Assembly (NCBI GenBank): GCA_964435285.1
Contig: CAYSYA010000005.1
Span: 62,001-126,000, forward strand
DNA length: 64,000 bases
Direction: 5' to 3'
Source: GCA-2718035 sp964435285
GTDB lineage: Bacteria; Bacteroidota; Bacteroidia; Flavobacteriales; TMED113
Shown here: one piece after another, positions 55,774-64,000 of the stretch
How positions within the stretch are numbered: the stretch's first letter is position 1
Layout: every line of letters begins with the position of its first letter
The notes under the pieces: model-generated
Seen by the model: only the letters and a program-made list of their open reading frames with translations
The model's database searches: none
What the model was told of the DNA's origin: nothing
Made by a program: the position numbers and the translations under genes

Positions 55774-56484
55774 ATGAATTTAAAAAATCAAGCACTATTA
55801 ATCTATATTTTATTGTCAGGGATTTTTATTTCTTGTCTAATCTCATGTAATTTGATTTTTTTAAAATTTTTTAGCTTAAAAATTAGCTTCCTAAATATTA
55901 CATTCACTCAGTCAGTTGGATTAATTGCTTACCCAATTACGTTTCTTGTCACTGATATTGTCTCTGAGATTTACGGGAAAAAAAAAGCAAACTTTTTAGT
56001 TATTTCTGGAATAATTTCAAGCATAGTTGTTTTATGTTTAATTTTTATAGCTGACTTTTTACCTGCGGCAAATTGGTCAATTCCTGAAAATAAGAAAGTT
56101 GATGATGAAATATTTCATTTAGTTTTTGGTCAATTTGGAATTGCAATGGCAGCTTCATTGTTTACTTATCTTGTTTGTCAATTAATTGACATAAGAATTT
56201 TTCACTTTTGGAAAAAACTAACAAAAGGAAAGCACCTTTGGCTTAGAAATAACTTCTCTACCATTACTTCACAACTTGTTGATACATTTCTAATTTTATT
56301 TTTGTTAATGTCATTGAGCCCCGAAGAAGGCCTACAAAATTGGAGTGATTTAAAAAAGCTTTTTTTTAATGGGTTTTTATTTAAAATATTGGTAGCCCTT
56401 ATTGATACTATACCGTTATATTTATTGGTTAACCTTTTAAGAAAAAAATTTAACTTAAAACAAGGGGAAGAAGTTAAGCTGTAG
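55774..56484 (+). CDS. Queuosine precursor transporter (YhhQ/VUT family)
   Basis: About six membrane helices. The segments VGLIAYPITFLVTDIVSEIYGKKKAN and FSTITSQLVDTFLILFL match the VUT family, represented by E. coli YhhQ, which imports preQ0/preQ1. The ATG at 55774 is preferred over a TTG at 55765 inside sppA. Its last 11 bases overlap the DUF2797 gene. Confidence 0.87.
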   Translation: MNLKNQALLIYILLSGIFISCLISCNLIFLKFFSLKISFLNITFTQSVGLIAYPITFLVTDIVSEIYGKKKANFLVISGIISSIVVLCLIFIADFLPAANWSIPENKKVDDEIFHLVFGQFGIAMAASLFTYLVCQLIDIRIFHFWKKLTKGKHLWLRNNFSTITSQLVDTFLILFLLMSLSPEEGLQNWSDLKKLFFNGFLFKILVALIDTIPLYLLVNLLRKKFNLKQGEEVKL

Positions 56485-57268
56485 AAAACTTAACTTCAAA
56501 ACCCGTGTGTTTTCGCATATTAAAAACATAATCACTTTCAAATATTAAATACTGTCCTTTTATTCCAACTAATTTTTCTTCAATAATATTTTGTTTCTCT
56601 AAAGAAATACTTTTTATTTTTTTGGGGTGATTAAATAAAGGAAAATTAATTTTTTTGAGATCATTTTTTTCTACTAAATAAGGCTTAAATTCATTGTCAA
56701 CTAAAGAAAAGATTTCTTGTTTTTTTTGAATTAAATCAACACTTTTTATTTCTCCTTTCAACATTTTAATCCATGAAGTTTTATCTGCTAAAAATTGCTT
56801 TAAAAAAACTTCCATTTTTCCAGCCAGATACCTATTTGGTGTTTCTGCAATGACAATTCCTTCAACAGCGCCTTGATCAATCCACCTCGATTCAACACTA
56901 TTTTTTCTAGTCACACCTACTTTTACTCCACTTGAAATAGAAATATATACAACATGAGGTTGTAATTGAAATTTTTTTTCCCATGCTAGATCTCTTTCTT
57001 CAATTCCTAAATGAGCTTGACATAATTCTGGCTTAAAAATACTTGGTGATGCTTGAGGCAAGCTCCAAAAACAATCATAACAAAAATTTTGTCTATAAAA
57101 TTTTTTCATTTTTTTACCACAAAAACAAAATACATTTCCTGACCAAATAAATGACAATTTTTTTCCAATTAATTCATTTACCGATTTCCAAGATTCATCA
57201 AAATAAAAATAGTATTCTACTGGGCTACTATTTACAACTTTCATTTTATCAATTAATATGTTATACAT
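56474..57268 (-). CDS. DUF2797 protein with Cys-rich zinc-binding motif
   Basis: 264 aa. An N-terminal region is followed by CFCGKKMKKFYRQNFCYDCFW, written as C-x-C-x12-C-x2-C, probably a zinc ribbon. The conserved core ELCQAHLGIEERDLAWEKK, VYISISSGVKVGVTRK, RWIDQGA and NRYLAGKMEVFLK is the DUF2797 signature. The molecular function is unknown. The family is widespread in Flavobacteriia and is usually found next to GH3, as here (40 bases from the divergent GH3 start). Confidence 0.85.
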   Translation of the reverse strand: MYNILIDKMKVVNSSPVEYYFYFDESWKSVNELIGKKLSFIWSGNVFCFCGKKMKKFYRQNFCYDCFWSLPQASPSIFKPELCQAHLGIEERDLAWEKKFQLQPHVVYISISSGVKVGVTRKNSVESRWIDQGAVEGIVIAETPNRYLAGKMEVFLKQFLADKTSWIKMLKGEIKSVDLIQKKQEIFSLVDNEFKPYLVEKNDLKKINFPLFNHPKKIKSISLEKQNIIEEKLVGIKGQYLIFESDYVFNMRKHTGFEVKFSTA

Positions 57269-57308
57269 TTTGATTTTGTAATTTTATAATTATTAATAAT
57301 TTCAATAA

Positions 57309-58811
57309 GTGAAATATAATATAATTAATCCTATAATATCTTGGGTAATTAAAAAAAGAATTAACAGAATTAATAATTTTGTTAAGTTTCCAATAAAAAC
57401 TCAAAAAGAATTATTAAAATATTTAATTAAAAAATCAGAGAATACAATTTGGGGGGAAAAGCATAATTTTAAAGAAATCAAAACATATAAAGATTTTAAT
57501 AAAAATGTTCCTGTTCAAAGTTACGAAGACATAAAATTAAATATTGATTTAATTAAAAAAGGAACTGAAAATTTATTTTGGCCCACCAAAATATTCTCTT
57601 TTGCAAAATCTTCTGGGACCACAGGAGATAAAAGTAAATTTATACCTATTACAAAAGAATCCTTAAATAAATGTCATCTAAGAGCAGGCCAAGATTTACT
57701 TTCTATTTACGTTAATAACTTCCCAAAAACTAAAATATTTTCAGGTAAAAGTTTGATGATTGGTGGAAGTAATGAGATTGAGAGAAATAGTAAAATATCT
57801 TCAGGGGATCTTTCCTCAATATTAATTGACAACTTACCAATATGGACTCAATTAATTAGTACCCCAAAAAAAGAAATTGCATTATTATCTAATTGGGAGG
57901 AAAAGATTGAAAAAATTATTTCTGAAGTTATTTATCAAGATGTTAGATCGATCTCAGGGGTCCCCTCATGGACAATTCTTCTTTTAGAAAAAATTCTAAA
58001 AAAAACTAAGAAAAAAAAAATCATCGAAATCTGGCCTAACTTAGAGTTATTTATGCATGGAGGAATTAGTATCGAGCCTTACAAAAACTCTTTTGAGAAA
58101 ATTATAGGAAAAAATATAAACTATATTGAAATATATAATGCTTCTGAAGGATTTTTTGCTATACAAAATAATATTAATAAAAATGATTTACTGTTAATGC
58201 TTGACTACGGAATCTTTTATGAATTTATCCCTATTGAAAATAATAAAGAAACCACATCAATAATTCCTTTAGAAAAGGTCAAGAAAAATAAAAACTATGC
58301 AATGGTAATTTCTACTAATGGAGGACTTTGGAGATATAAAATTGGAGATACAGTAAAATTCACTTCAATTAATCCTTACAAAATAATTATTACAGGAAGA
58401 ACAAAACACTATATTAATGCTTTTGGTGAAGAAATAATGGTACATAATACTGATTTAGCAATTAAAATTGCTTCTGAGGAAACTAATTCAGTTGTAAAAG
58501 AATACACAGCTGCACCTAAATTTTTAAATAATCATTCAGGTTGTCATGAATGGATTATAGAATTTGAAATAGCTCCAAAAAATATAAATAAATTTATAAC
58601 AATTCTAGACTTAAAATTACAAGAAATAAACTCTGACTATGAAGCAAAAAGATCAAAAGATTTATTACTTAAAAAACCAGAAGTTCATATAGCAAATAAA
58701 AATTTTTTTTATGAGTGGTTAAAAAAAAGAGACAAATTAGGTGGTCAAAACAAAATTCCAAGGTTACAAAATAATAGAGAAAAAATTGATGAATTATTAA
58801 ATTTTTTATGA
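57309..58811 (+). CDS. GH3 auxin-responsive promoter family acyl-adenylating enzyme
   Basis: 500 aa of the ANL-like GH3 superfamily. The P-loop-like SSGTTGDKSKFIP, ISGVPSWTILLLEK, YNASEGFFAIQ and GGLWRYKIGDTVKF are conserved with plant GH3 acyl-amido synthetases. Bacterial members are mostly uncharacterised; adenylation of a carboxylic acid and conjugation to an amine is the family expectation. Starts with GTG at 57309. Its TGA overlaps the next start (ATGA). Confidence 0.88.
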   Translation: MKYNIINPIISWVIKKRINRINNFVKFPIKTQKELLKYLIKKSENTIWGEKHNFKEIKTYKDFNKNVPVQSYEDIKLNIDLIKKGTENLFWPTKIFSFAKSSGTTGDKSKFIPITKESLNKCHLRAGQDLLSIYVNNFPKTKIFSGKSLMIGGSNEIERNSKISSGDLSSILIDNLPIWTQLISTPKKEIALLSNWEEKIEKIISEVIYQDVRSISGVPSWTILLLEKILKKTKKKKIIEIWPNLELFMHGGISIEPYKNSFEKIIGKNINYIEIYNASEGFFAIQNNINKNDLLLMLDYGIFYEFIPIENNKETTSIIPLEKVKKNKNYAMVISTNGGLWRYKIGDTVKFTSINPYKIIITGRTKHYINAFGEEIMVHNTDLAIKIASEETNSVVKEYTAAPKFLNNHSGCHEWIIEFEIAPKNINKFITILDLKLQEINSDYEAKRSKDLLLKKPEVHIANKNFFYEWLKKRDKLGGQNKIPRLQNNREKIDELLNFL

Positions 58812-59578
58812 AAAAAAAAATATTACTTATTTTACTTATTTTATGTAACTATGTTTCTGCTCAGAAATTAGAAAATGTTAAGAAGATTAACTATTTGAGT
58901 GTTGACCCATTTGAAAACGTTTATTTATGCTATCCCGAAAAAATTACAAAAATTCAAAAAAAAGATGGAAAAAAAATAGATTTTCATTTTTCAGATTACG
59001 GTCAACTAACAAAAATAATTACTAAAAACCCATTAAGAACTACTCTCTTTTTTAAAGAATCTCAAAAAATTATTTTTTTAGATAAAAATTTAAATAAATT
59101 AAATCAAGAGATAAGGATTCAAACCATTAATAGTAATATAATTTCAGACATTGACACACATTCTAATTTAGTTATTCTTTTATCTCAAAATAGCTCTGAA
59201 ATTTGTATTTATGATATAAAAAAAACAAAAATTATTGATTGTAATAATAATTTAAATATTGGCAATCATCATTTAAAATTATTTTATCATAAAGGTTTCA
59301 TTATGATAACTAATAACTCTGAAATTCTTTATTTAAATGAAAACTTAATTGAAAATAAAAAATTAAAATTGCGTAACTATGATAGATTATTTTTTAATAA
59401 TAATAACGTTTATATAATTATTAAAAATAAACTATATAAAACTTCACTTGAGAATTTTAATGAATTTTCTTTTTTAAAGAACTTAAATAAAAATGATTTG
59501 ATATTTATTCAAAATAATTTTTTATTTGAAATAAAAAATGATTTTCTTTGGATAGATAACTTAACTACTATAGAATAG
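58808..59578 (+). CDS. Secreted beta-propeller-like conserved hypothetical protein
   Basis: Signal peptide MKKKILLILLILCNYVSAQ, then ~235 residues of repeated beta-type segments (e.g. NYLSVDPFENVYLCYPEKI, NPLRTTLFFKESQKIIFLDK, HSNLVILLSQNSSEICIYD) with spacing suggestive of a propeller. No catalytic motif is visible and I do not recognise a named family. It is translationally coupled to GH3 through ATGA. A deoxynucleoside kinase follows 39 bases later. Confidence 0.72.
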   Translation: MKKKILLILLILCNYVSAQKLENVKKINYLSVDPFENVYLCYPEKITKIQKKDGKKIDFHFSDYGQLTKIITKNPLRTTLFFKESQKIIFLDKNLNKLNQEIRIQTINSNIISDIDTHSNLVILLSQNSSEICIYDIKKTKIIDCNNNLNIGNHHLKLFYHKGFIMITNNSEILYLNENLIENKKLKLRNYDRLFFNNNNVYIIIKNKLYKTSLENFNEFSFLKNLNKNDLIFIQNNFLFEIKNDFLWIDNLTTIE

Positions 59579-59617
59579 CAATTAAGTAATTATAAATTAA
59601 TTTAAAAATAAAAAATT

Positions 59618-60223
59618 ATGCATATAGGTATAGCTGGTAATATTGGAGTAGGTAAAACAACTCTATGTAAAATGTTAGGAAAACATTTTGGATGGAAACC
59701 ATCTTTTGAAGCTGTAGATAACAACCCATATTTAAACGACTTTTATTTAGATATGCAAAGATGGTCTTTTAACCTACAAGTTTTCTTTCTCAATAGTAGA
59801 TTTAGACAAATTAAAGAAATTGCTGACTCTAAAGAAACAATTATACAGGATCGAACAATTTATGAAGACGCATACGTCTTCGCTCCAAATTTACACGCTA
59901 TGGGTTTGATGTCTTCCAGGGATTATGAAAATTATTTATCCCTCTTCTCATTAATGGAATCTTTTGTGAAAGCTCCTGACCTTCTAATTTATCTCAGATC
60001 ATCTGTTCCTAACTTAGTTAATCAAATTCAAAATAGAGGAAGAAATTACGAAGAAAGCATAAGGATTGATTATCTAAATAGACTTAATGAAAGATATGAA
60101 GCTTTTTTTTCTGATTATAAACATAACTTCGTAACTATTGAAACTGATAATTTAAATTATGAAAAAAGAGAAGAAGACTTTGAAAAAGTATTACAAATAA
60201 TTAATAAAAATTTAAAATTATAG
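59618..60223 (+). CDS. Deoxynucleoside kinase
   Basis: 201 aa. The P-loop is GNIGVGKT (7-14), followed by the family segments FNLQVFFLNSRFRQI, QDRTIYEDAYVFA (the DRS-like motif) and RGRNYEESIRIDYL (LID). It phosphorylates deoxynucleosides for salvage; dA/dG or broad specificity is not resolved. A CNT-type nucleoside transporter at 63.6 kb could supply it. Overlaps the pdhB stop by 6 bp. Confidence 0.9.
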   Translation: MHIGIAGNIGVGKTTLCKMLGKHFGWKPSFEAVDNNPYLNDFYLDMQRWSFNLQVFFLNSRFRQIKEIADSKETIIQDRTIYEDAYVFAPNLHAMGLMSSRDYENYLSLFSLMESFVKAPDLLIYLRSSVPNLVNQIQNRGRNYEESIRIDYLNRLNERYEAFFSDYKHNFVTIETDNLNYEKREEDFEKVLQIINKNLKL

Positions 60224-61195
60224 ATAAAGTACTTTTTTTACTTTTTCAACAATTGTCTCAACTTTTGGTAAAAACTCGGTTACTAAATTCGGAGCATAAG
60301 CCATTGGTACGTCAGCAGAACATATTCTGCTTATGGGCGCGTCTAAATAATCAAAAGCATTTTTCTGTATGTGATAGGAAACCTCAGATGATACCGAAGC
60401 AAATGGCCAACTTTCTTCAACAACAATTAATCTGTTAGTCTTTTTAACAGAACTCAAAATTGTTTCATAATCCATTGGTCTTATTGTTCGTAAGTCAATT
60501 ACTTCAACCGAAATATTTTCCTCTTCTAATTTTGATGCAGCTTCAAATACAGTTTTCATCATTTTTCCATATGAAACAATTGTCACATCAGTCCCTTCAT
60601 TACAAACTTTAGCTTCCCCGATGGGAATAGTGTATTCTTCAATAGGGACATTCATTTTATCTCCGTACATTACTTCGGATTCCATAAAAATGACAGGATT
60701 ATCATCACGAATAGATGATTTTAGTAAACCTTTTGCATCGTATGGATTTGAGGGAACAACAACTTTTAAACCCGGACAATTAGCAAACCAATTATCAAAT
60801 GACTGAGAATGTGTTGCTCCCAGTTGTCCTGCAGATCCGGTAGGACCTCTAAAAACTATTGGAACATTGAATTGTCCTCCAGACATTTGCATCATTTTTG
60901 CTGCATTATTTATTATTTGATCGATACCAACTAAAGAAAAATTAAACGTCATAAACTCAATAATGGGTCTTAAACCATTCATTGCTGCACCAACCCCTAT
61001 CCCTGAAAATCCTAGCTCTGAAATAGGAGTGTCAATTACTCTCTTTGGTCCAAATTTATCAAGCATACCTTTAGATGCTTTATATGCACCATTATACTCC
61101 GCAACTTCTTCACCCATTAGGAAAACTCTTTTATCTAGTTCCATTTCCTCACTCATAGCTTCCATTACAGCTTGCCTAAATTGTATTTCTCTCAT
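60218..61195 (-). CDS. pdhB: Pyruvate dehydrogenase E1 component, beta subunit
   Basis: Decarboxylation half of the pyruvate dehydrogenase complex. MREIQFRQAVMEAMSEEME is followed by FLMGEEVAEYNGAYKASKG, IDTPISELGFSGIGVGAAM and FRGPTGSAGQLGATHSQSF, diagnostic of the E1 beta transketolase-like pyrimidine domain; the C-terminal transketolase domain has IDLRTIRPMD and EESWPFASVSSEV. 325 aa. The alpha subunit and E2 are not adjacent. Confidence 0.95.
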   Translation of the reverse strand: MREIQFRQAVMEAMSEEMELDKRVFLMGEEVAEYNGAYKASKGMLDKFGPKRVIDTPISELGFSGIGVGAAMNGLRPIIEFMTFNFSLVGIDQIINNAAKMMQMSGGQFNVPIVFRGPTGSAGQLGATHSQSFDNWFANCPGLKVVVPSNPYDAKGLLKSSIRDDNPVIFMESEVMYGDKMNVPIEEYTIPIGEAKVCNEGTDVTIVSYGKMMKTVFEAASKLEEENISVEVIDLRTIRPMDYETILSSVKKTNRLIVVEESWPFASVSSEVSYHIQKNAFDYLDAPISRICSADVPMAYAPNLVTEFLPKVETIVEKVKKVLYL

Positions 61196-61214
61196 TTTAT
61201 TTTTTTTTATTTTT

Positions 61215-61222
61215 TAAAGATA
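61215..61222 (-). promoter_or_regulatory. Possible pdhB promoter -7 box (one mismatch)
   Basis: TATCTTTA on the minus strand, 19 nt upstream of the pdhB ATG. Confidence 0.25.
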
Positions 61223-61240
61223 AAATTATTTAAATAATTT
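61223..61240. repeat. 18-bp perfect AT-only palindrome between pdhB and etfB
   Basis: AAATTATTTAAATAATTT is self-complementary. The half TAAATAATTT recurs 14 bp downstream (61245-61254). AT-only content weakens the significance. Confidence 0.4.
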
Positions 61241-61263
61241 ACCCTAAATAATTTTAAATATCC

Positions 61264-61271
61264 TAACTTTG
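61264..61271 (+). promoter_or_regulatory. TAnnTTTG promoter -7 box for etfBA
   Basis: TAACTTTG ends only 5 nt before the etfB ATG, so the transcript would be leaderless or nearly so. Confidence 0.55.
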
Positions 61272-61276
61272 AATTT

Positions 61277-62026
61277 ATGGAAATAGTAGTCTGCATTAGT
61301 GTTGTTCCTGATACAACATCAAAAATAAATTTCACTGAAAACAATACAAAGTTTGATGAAAATGGTATAACATTCATTATAAATCCTTTTGATGAATTTT
61401 GTCTAACAAAAGCTATTTTTATTAAGGAACAATTTGGGGCAAATATTACAGTTCTAAATGTTGGCGGGAGTAACAATGACCCTGTTCTAAGAAAATCATT
61501 AGCAATTGGTGCTGATAAAGCCGTTAGAATTGATACAAAAAATCTTGACGCCCTATCGGTATCAAAACATTTATCAACGTATATTAAAGAAAATAACTTT
61601 GATATAATTTTTTGTGGTAAAGAATCAATTGATTATAACGGCGGAAAGGTACCTGGTTTTATTTCCGCAATTTTAAATATTCCATTTGCTAATGCATGTG
61701 TTGGAATGGAAATTGAAGGTGAAAATGTTATTGTGAAAAATGAAATTGATAATGGCATTCAAATATGTAAATCAAAAAAGCCTATTGTAATTGCTGGACA
61801 AAAAGGCTTAGTAGAAGAAAAAGAACTTAAAATTCCTTCAATGAGAGGCATCATGATGGCTAGAAGTAAGCCTTTAGATATCATCCTCCCTAAGGAAGAA
61901 ATAAAAAATAATCTAGATATAACAGAATTTAAATTACCTAAAGGAAAATCGGAATGTAAAATGATTGATTCTGATAATATTTCTGAACTAATATCGCTAT
62001 TAAAAAACGAGGCTAAAGTATTATAA
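61277..62026 (+). CDS. etfB: Electron transfer flavoprotein, beta subunit
   Basis: Binds AMP and forms the ETF heterodimer that takes electrons from acyl-CoA dehydrogenases. ISVVPDTTSKI at the N-terminus, INPFDEFCLTKAI, GADKAVRIDT and FCGKESIDYNGGKVPGFIS are conserved. 249 aa. It is followed 4 bases later by etfA. Confidence 0.95.
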   Translation: MEIVVCISVVPDTTSKINFTENNTKFDENGITFIINPFDEFCLTKAIFIKEQFGANITVLNVGGSNNDPVLRKSLAIGADKAVRIDTKNLDALSVSKHLSTYIKENNFDIIFCGKESIDYNGGKVPGFISAILNIPFANACVGMEIEGENVIVKNEIDNGIQICKSKKPIVIAGQKGLVEEKELKIPSMRGIMMARSKPLDIILPKEEIKNNLDITEFKLPKGKSECKMIDSDNISELISLLKNEAKVL

Positions 62027-62030
62027 CATT

Positions 62031-62996
62031 ATGAGTATTCTTATTTTTGCAGAAACATGGAATGGAAAACTAAAAAAATCATCTTTTGAAGCTATAACAT
62101 ATGCTAAAAAATTAAGTGATAACTTAGAACTTAAAACTCATACAATAATTTTTTCCAAATTAGATGATAATATTAAATTAATTGAAGAATATGGTAGTGA
62201 TGAAATTATTAAATATGATTCAATTGATTTAGAAAGTATTGAAAATGATAAATTAGCTCACATAGTGACCAAAACAGCTGAAAAAATAAGTGCTAAATAC
62301 GTTATCATTTCTAATACTAGCAGAGGAAAAAGTATTTGTTCAAAAATTGCAATTGATACTAACAGTTCATTAATAACTAATGCTATTGCTCTTCCCAAAG
62401 AATACAAGCCAATAAATATTAAGTGTAAAGCATTTTCTAGTAAAGCGTTTTCTTATTACAAAAGTACAGCAGAAAAAAATGTAATTACTATACTACCCAA
62501 TTCAGTTGGGTGCGAAACAAACACAAGTACTGCAAAAATTAAAGAGGGAGATTTAGATCTTTTAAATTTTGAATCTAGTACTGAAATTTTAAGAGAAGAA
62601 AAAAATAGTAATGAAATTTCATTAACAGATGCCGAAAGAGTTGTTTCAGCAGGAAGAGGTCTTAAAGCTCCTGAAAACTGGAAAATGATTGAAGAACTTG
62701 CAAAACTAATAGATGGTGGCACCGCTTGCTCAAAACCAGTTTCTGACATGGGATGGCGACCTCATTCTGAACACGTTGGTCAAACTGGAATAGCAATAAA
62801 TCCAGATTTATATATTGCGGTTGGTATTTCTGGCGCCATACAACATTTAGCTGGTGTAAGTAACTCAAAAAAAATCGTCGTTATTAATACTGACCCAGAA
62901 GCGCCTTTTTTTAAATCTGCTGATTACGGTATTGTTGGTGATGCTTTTGAAGTGATTCCAAAAATGATTGAAGAGATCAAGAAAATTCAAGATTAA
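62031..62996 (+). CDS. etfA: Electron transfer flavoprotein, alpha subunit
   Basis: FAD-binding subunit of ETF. The C-terminal FAD domain shows RVVSAGRGL, GGTACSKPVSDMGWRPHSEH, QTGIAINPDLYIAVGISGAIQH given here in parts (QTGIAINPDLYIA, GISGAIQHLAGV) and NTDPEAPFFKSADYGIVGD. 321 aa. Forms a two-gene operon with etfB; the electron donor could be the acyl-CoA dehydrogenase at the start of the window. Confidence 0.96.
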   Translation: MSILIFAETWNGKLKKSSFEAITYAKKLSDNLELKTHTIIFSKLDDNIKLIEEYGSDEIIKYDSIDLESIENDKLAHIVTKTAEKISAKYVIISNTSRGKSICSKIAIDTNSSLITNAIALPKEYKPINIKCKAFSSKAFSYYKSTAEKNVITILPNSVGCETNTSTAKIKEGDLDLLNFESSTEILREEKNSNEISLTDAERVVSAGRGLKAPENWKMIEELAKLIDGGTACSKPVSDMGWRPHSEHVGQTGIAINPDLYIAVGISGAIQHLAGVSNSKKIVVINTDPEAPFFKSADYGIVGDAFEVIPKMIEEIKKIQD

Positions 62997-63032
62997 ATAA
63001 TATATCGTAATATTTAAAACCATTTATGATTA

Positions 63033-63614
63033 ATGGAATTGATAAAATTAAAAATAGTTGGATATTCACATAGTGAGTTTCAGCAAGGAGCATTTGCATT
63101 AATATTAAGAGAAGAGGAAGGAAATAGAAATTTATCTATAGTTATTGGTTCTTGTGAAGCTCAATCTATTGCAATTGGCCTTGAATCAATTAATGTACCC
63201 AGACCTCTAACTCATGATTTATTTAAATCATTTTCTCGAAAATTTAAAATTGAATTATCACATATATATATTCATAAAATAATTAATGGAATATTTCACT
63301 CATACTTATTTTTTGTAGACCAAAATGGCAAGGAAGAAAAAATTGATGCAAGAACATCTGATGCTGTTGCATTAGCTATAAGATATGAAGTTCCTATTTT
63401 TACAAATGAAAAAGTAATTAAAGCAAATAGTTCTGATAAAATTTCTGATGAAAAAATAAAAAAAAATAATAAATCTAAATCTAAACCTAAATCAAAAGAC
63501 TATTCAAATTTTTCCATTAATCAACTAAAAGATAAATTAAAAAAAGTATTATTACTAGAAAATTATGAAGAAGCAGTAATAATTAGAGATGAAATTGAGA
63601 AAAGAAAAAAATAA
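63033..63614 (+). CDS. Bifunctional nuclease family protein (DUF151) with UVR motif
   Basis: Residues ~1-130 are the DUF151/BFN fold (LKIVGYSHSEFQQGAFALIL, DARTSDAVALAIRYEVPIF). A Lys/Ser-rich linker leads to a C-terminal UVR-type helical hairpin (INQLKDKLKKVLLLENYEEA). Relatives have reported nuclease activity in plants, and the domain combination is standard in Bacteroidota. 193 aa. It is 36 bases downstream of etfA and directly upstream of the nucleoside transporter. Confidence 0.87.
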   Translation: MELIKLKIVGYSHSEFQQGAFALILREEEGNRNLSIVIGSCEAQSIAIGLESINVPRPLTHDLFKSFSRKFKIELSHIYIHKIINGIFHSYLFFVDQNGKEEKIDARTSDAVALAIRYEVPIFTNEKVIKANSSDKISDEKIKKNNKSKSKPKSKDYSNFSINQLKDKLKKVLLLENYEEAVIIRDEIEKRKK

Positions 63615-63616
63615 AT

Positions 63617-64000
63617 ATGGAATTTTTAGATGTAAATAATATTTTAAGAGGACTAATTGGGATAATTTCTATTTTAGGAATTTGTTATTTATTTTCATCC
63701 AATAGAAAACAAATTTCATGGAAATTAGTTTTTTCAGGTCTTTTAATACAATTGATTTTTGCAATTGGAGTTTTAAAAATCAGTTTAGTTGGATCTTTTT
63801 TTAATTCAGTTAGCAATGTATTCATTGAGTTATTAGAATTTACTAAATCAGGTGCAATTTTTTTATTTGGTGAAACTCTTGTCAATGATAACAGCTTTGG
63901 CGCAACTTTTGCGTTCCAAATTCTTCCAACCATTGTTTTCTTTTCTTCTTTAACAAGTGTTTTATTTTATCTAGGTATCCTTCAAAAAATTGTTTACTTT
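63617..64000 (+). CDS. Concentrative nucleoside transporter (NupC/CNT family), 3' end cut by window
   Basis: The frame opens with MEFLDVNNILRGLIGI and stays open to the last base (128 codons). SSNRKQISWKLVFSGLLIQL, FTKSGAIFLFG and FAFQILPTIVFFSSL are typical of the CNT N-terminal region (Nucleos_tra2_N and gate). It starts 2 bases after the nuclease stop, suggesting one transcript. It likely imports nucleosides with Na+ or H+. Confidence 0.88.
   Translation, partial: MEFLDVNNILRGLIGIISILGICYLFSSNRKQISWKLVFSGLLIQLIFAIGVLKISLVGSFFNSVSNVFIELLEFTKSGAIFLFGETLVNDNSFGATFAFQILPTIVFFSSLTSVLFYLGILQKIVYF

Noticed and set aside
61207..61476. Minus-strand open frame antisense to the start of etfB
   Set aside because: It lies opposite a well-conserved EtfB coding region, has no recognisable domain, and is explained by codon structure of the real gene.

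Overview
The window is an AT-rich, densely packed bacterial chromosome segment from a member of the Bacteroidota, most likely a marine, genome-streamlined member of the Flavobacteriales. The evidence is mutually consistent: an LpxC-FabZ fusion in an lpxD-lpxC/fabZ-lpxA-efp operon; a PorX-type response regulator with a PglZ-like output domain next to tsaE and alanine dehydrogenase; a secreted protease with a type IX secretion (T9SS) C-terminal sorting domain; Bacteroidota-restricted families (DUF5117/DUF4953 metalloprotease, DUF5522, DUF2797, bacterial GH3); TAnnTTTG promoter boxes; and almost no Shine-Dalgarno sequences. The exact genus cannot be read from this sequence alone. I see no rRNA, CRISPR array, insertion sequence, prophage or integrase, and no gene-free stretch over 300 bases.

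Layout. 1-5 kb: an acyl-CoA dehydrogenase cut by the window edge, then a secreted zinc metalloprotease coupled to a small outer-membrane barrel protein (minus strand). 5-9 kb: O-methyltransferase, an overlooked 45-aa membrane protein, PAP2 phosphatase, Obg, adenylate kinase, PurE. 9-13 kb: MarC, AroA, AroB, proline dehydrogenase. 13-16 kb: PorX-TsaE-alanine dehydrogenase-small anchored protein. 16-21 kb: HD phosphohydrolase and the lipid A operon, then EF-P. 21-26 kb: a compact surface-polysaccharide set (O-antigen ligase/polymerase, Wzz, flippase, glycosyltransferase) and RNase HII. 27-36 kb: glucosaminidase-LysM, ACC deaminase-like enzyme, DUF5522 protein, urocanate hydratase, AlaS, M23 peptidase, CapA-like protein, MerR regulator. 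36-44 kb: HldD, QueD, FolE2, FabD, aldehyde dehydrogenase, RmlB, a barrel protein and KDO transferase WaaA. 43.7-49.3 kb: a trypsin-like T9SS protease with eight Cys-rich repeats, MiaE, a lipoprotein, a MazG-like pyrophosphohydrolase and an M43 metalloprotease. 49.3-57 kb: tRNA-Leu and tRNA-Gly, MutS, a SpoU methyltransferase, an OmpA-like lipoprotein, FolK, SppA, a queuosine-precursor transporter, DUF2797. 57-64 kb: GH3, a secreted unknown, deoxynucleoside kinase, PDH E1 beta, EtfBA, a bifunctional nuclease and a nucleoside transporter cut by the window end.

How the genes fit together. Much of the window builds the envelope (lipid A, KDO, heptose and dTDP-sugar precursors, polysaccharide export, murein hydrolases, SppA) and a T9SS-linked secreted proteolytic system (PorX control, trypsin-like and M43 proteases, DUF5117 metalloprotease). 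EtfBA are the natural electron acceptors of the acyl-CoA dehydrogenase at the other end. QueD, FolE2 and the VUT-family transporter point to queuosine/pterin metabolism. The window is mostly core genome and I do not see a clear unknown defence or mobile system. The most unusual non-coding signal is a perfect 27-bp inverted repeat that places an identical leader in front of two divergent genes (47599-47694). Also notable are two small genes that ordinary ORF calling would miss (5735-5872 and 28791-28961), overlapping stop codons at 11 of 14 convergent gene ends, and folK/sppA start codons that abut with no intergenic base.
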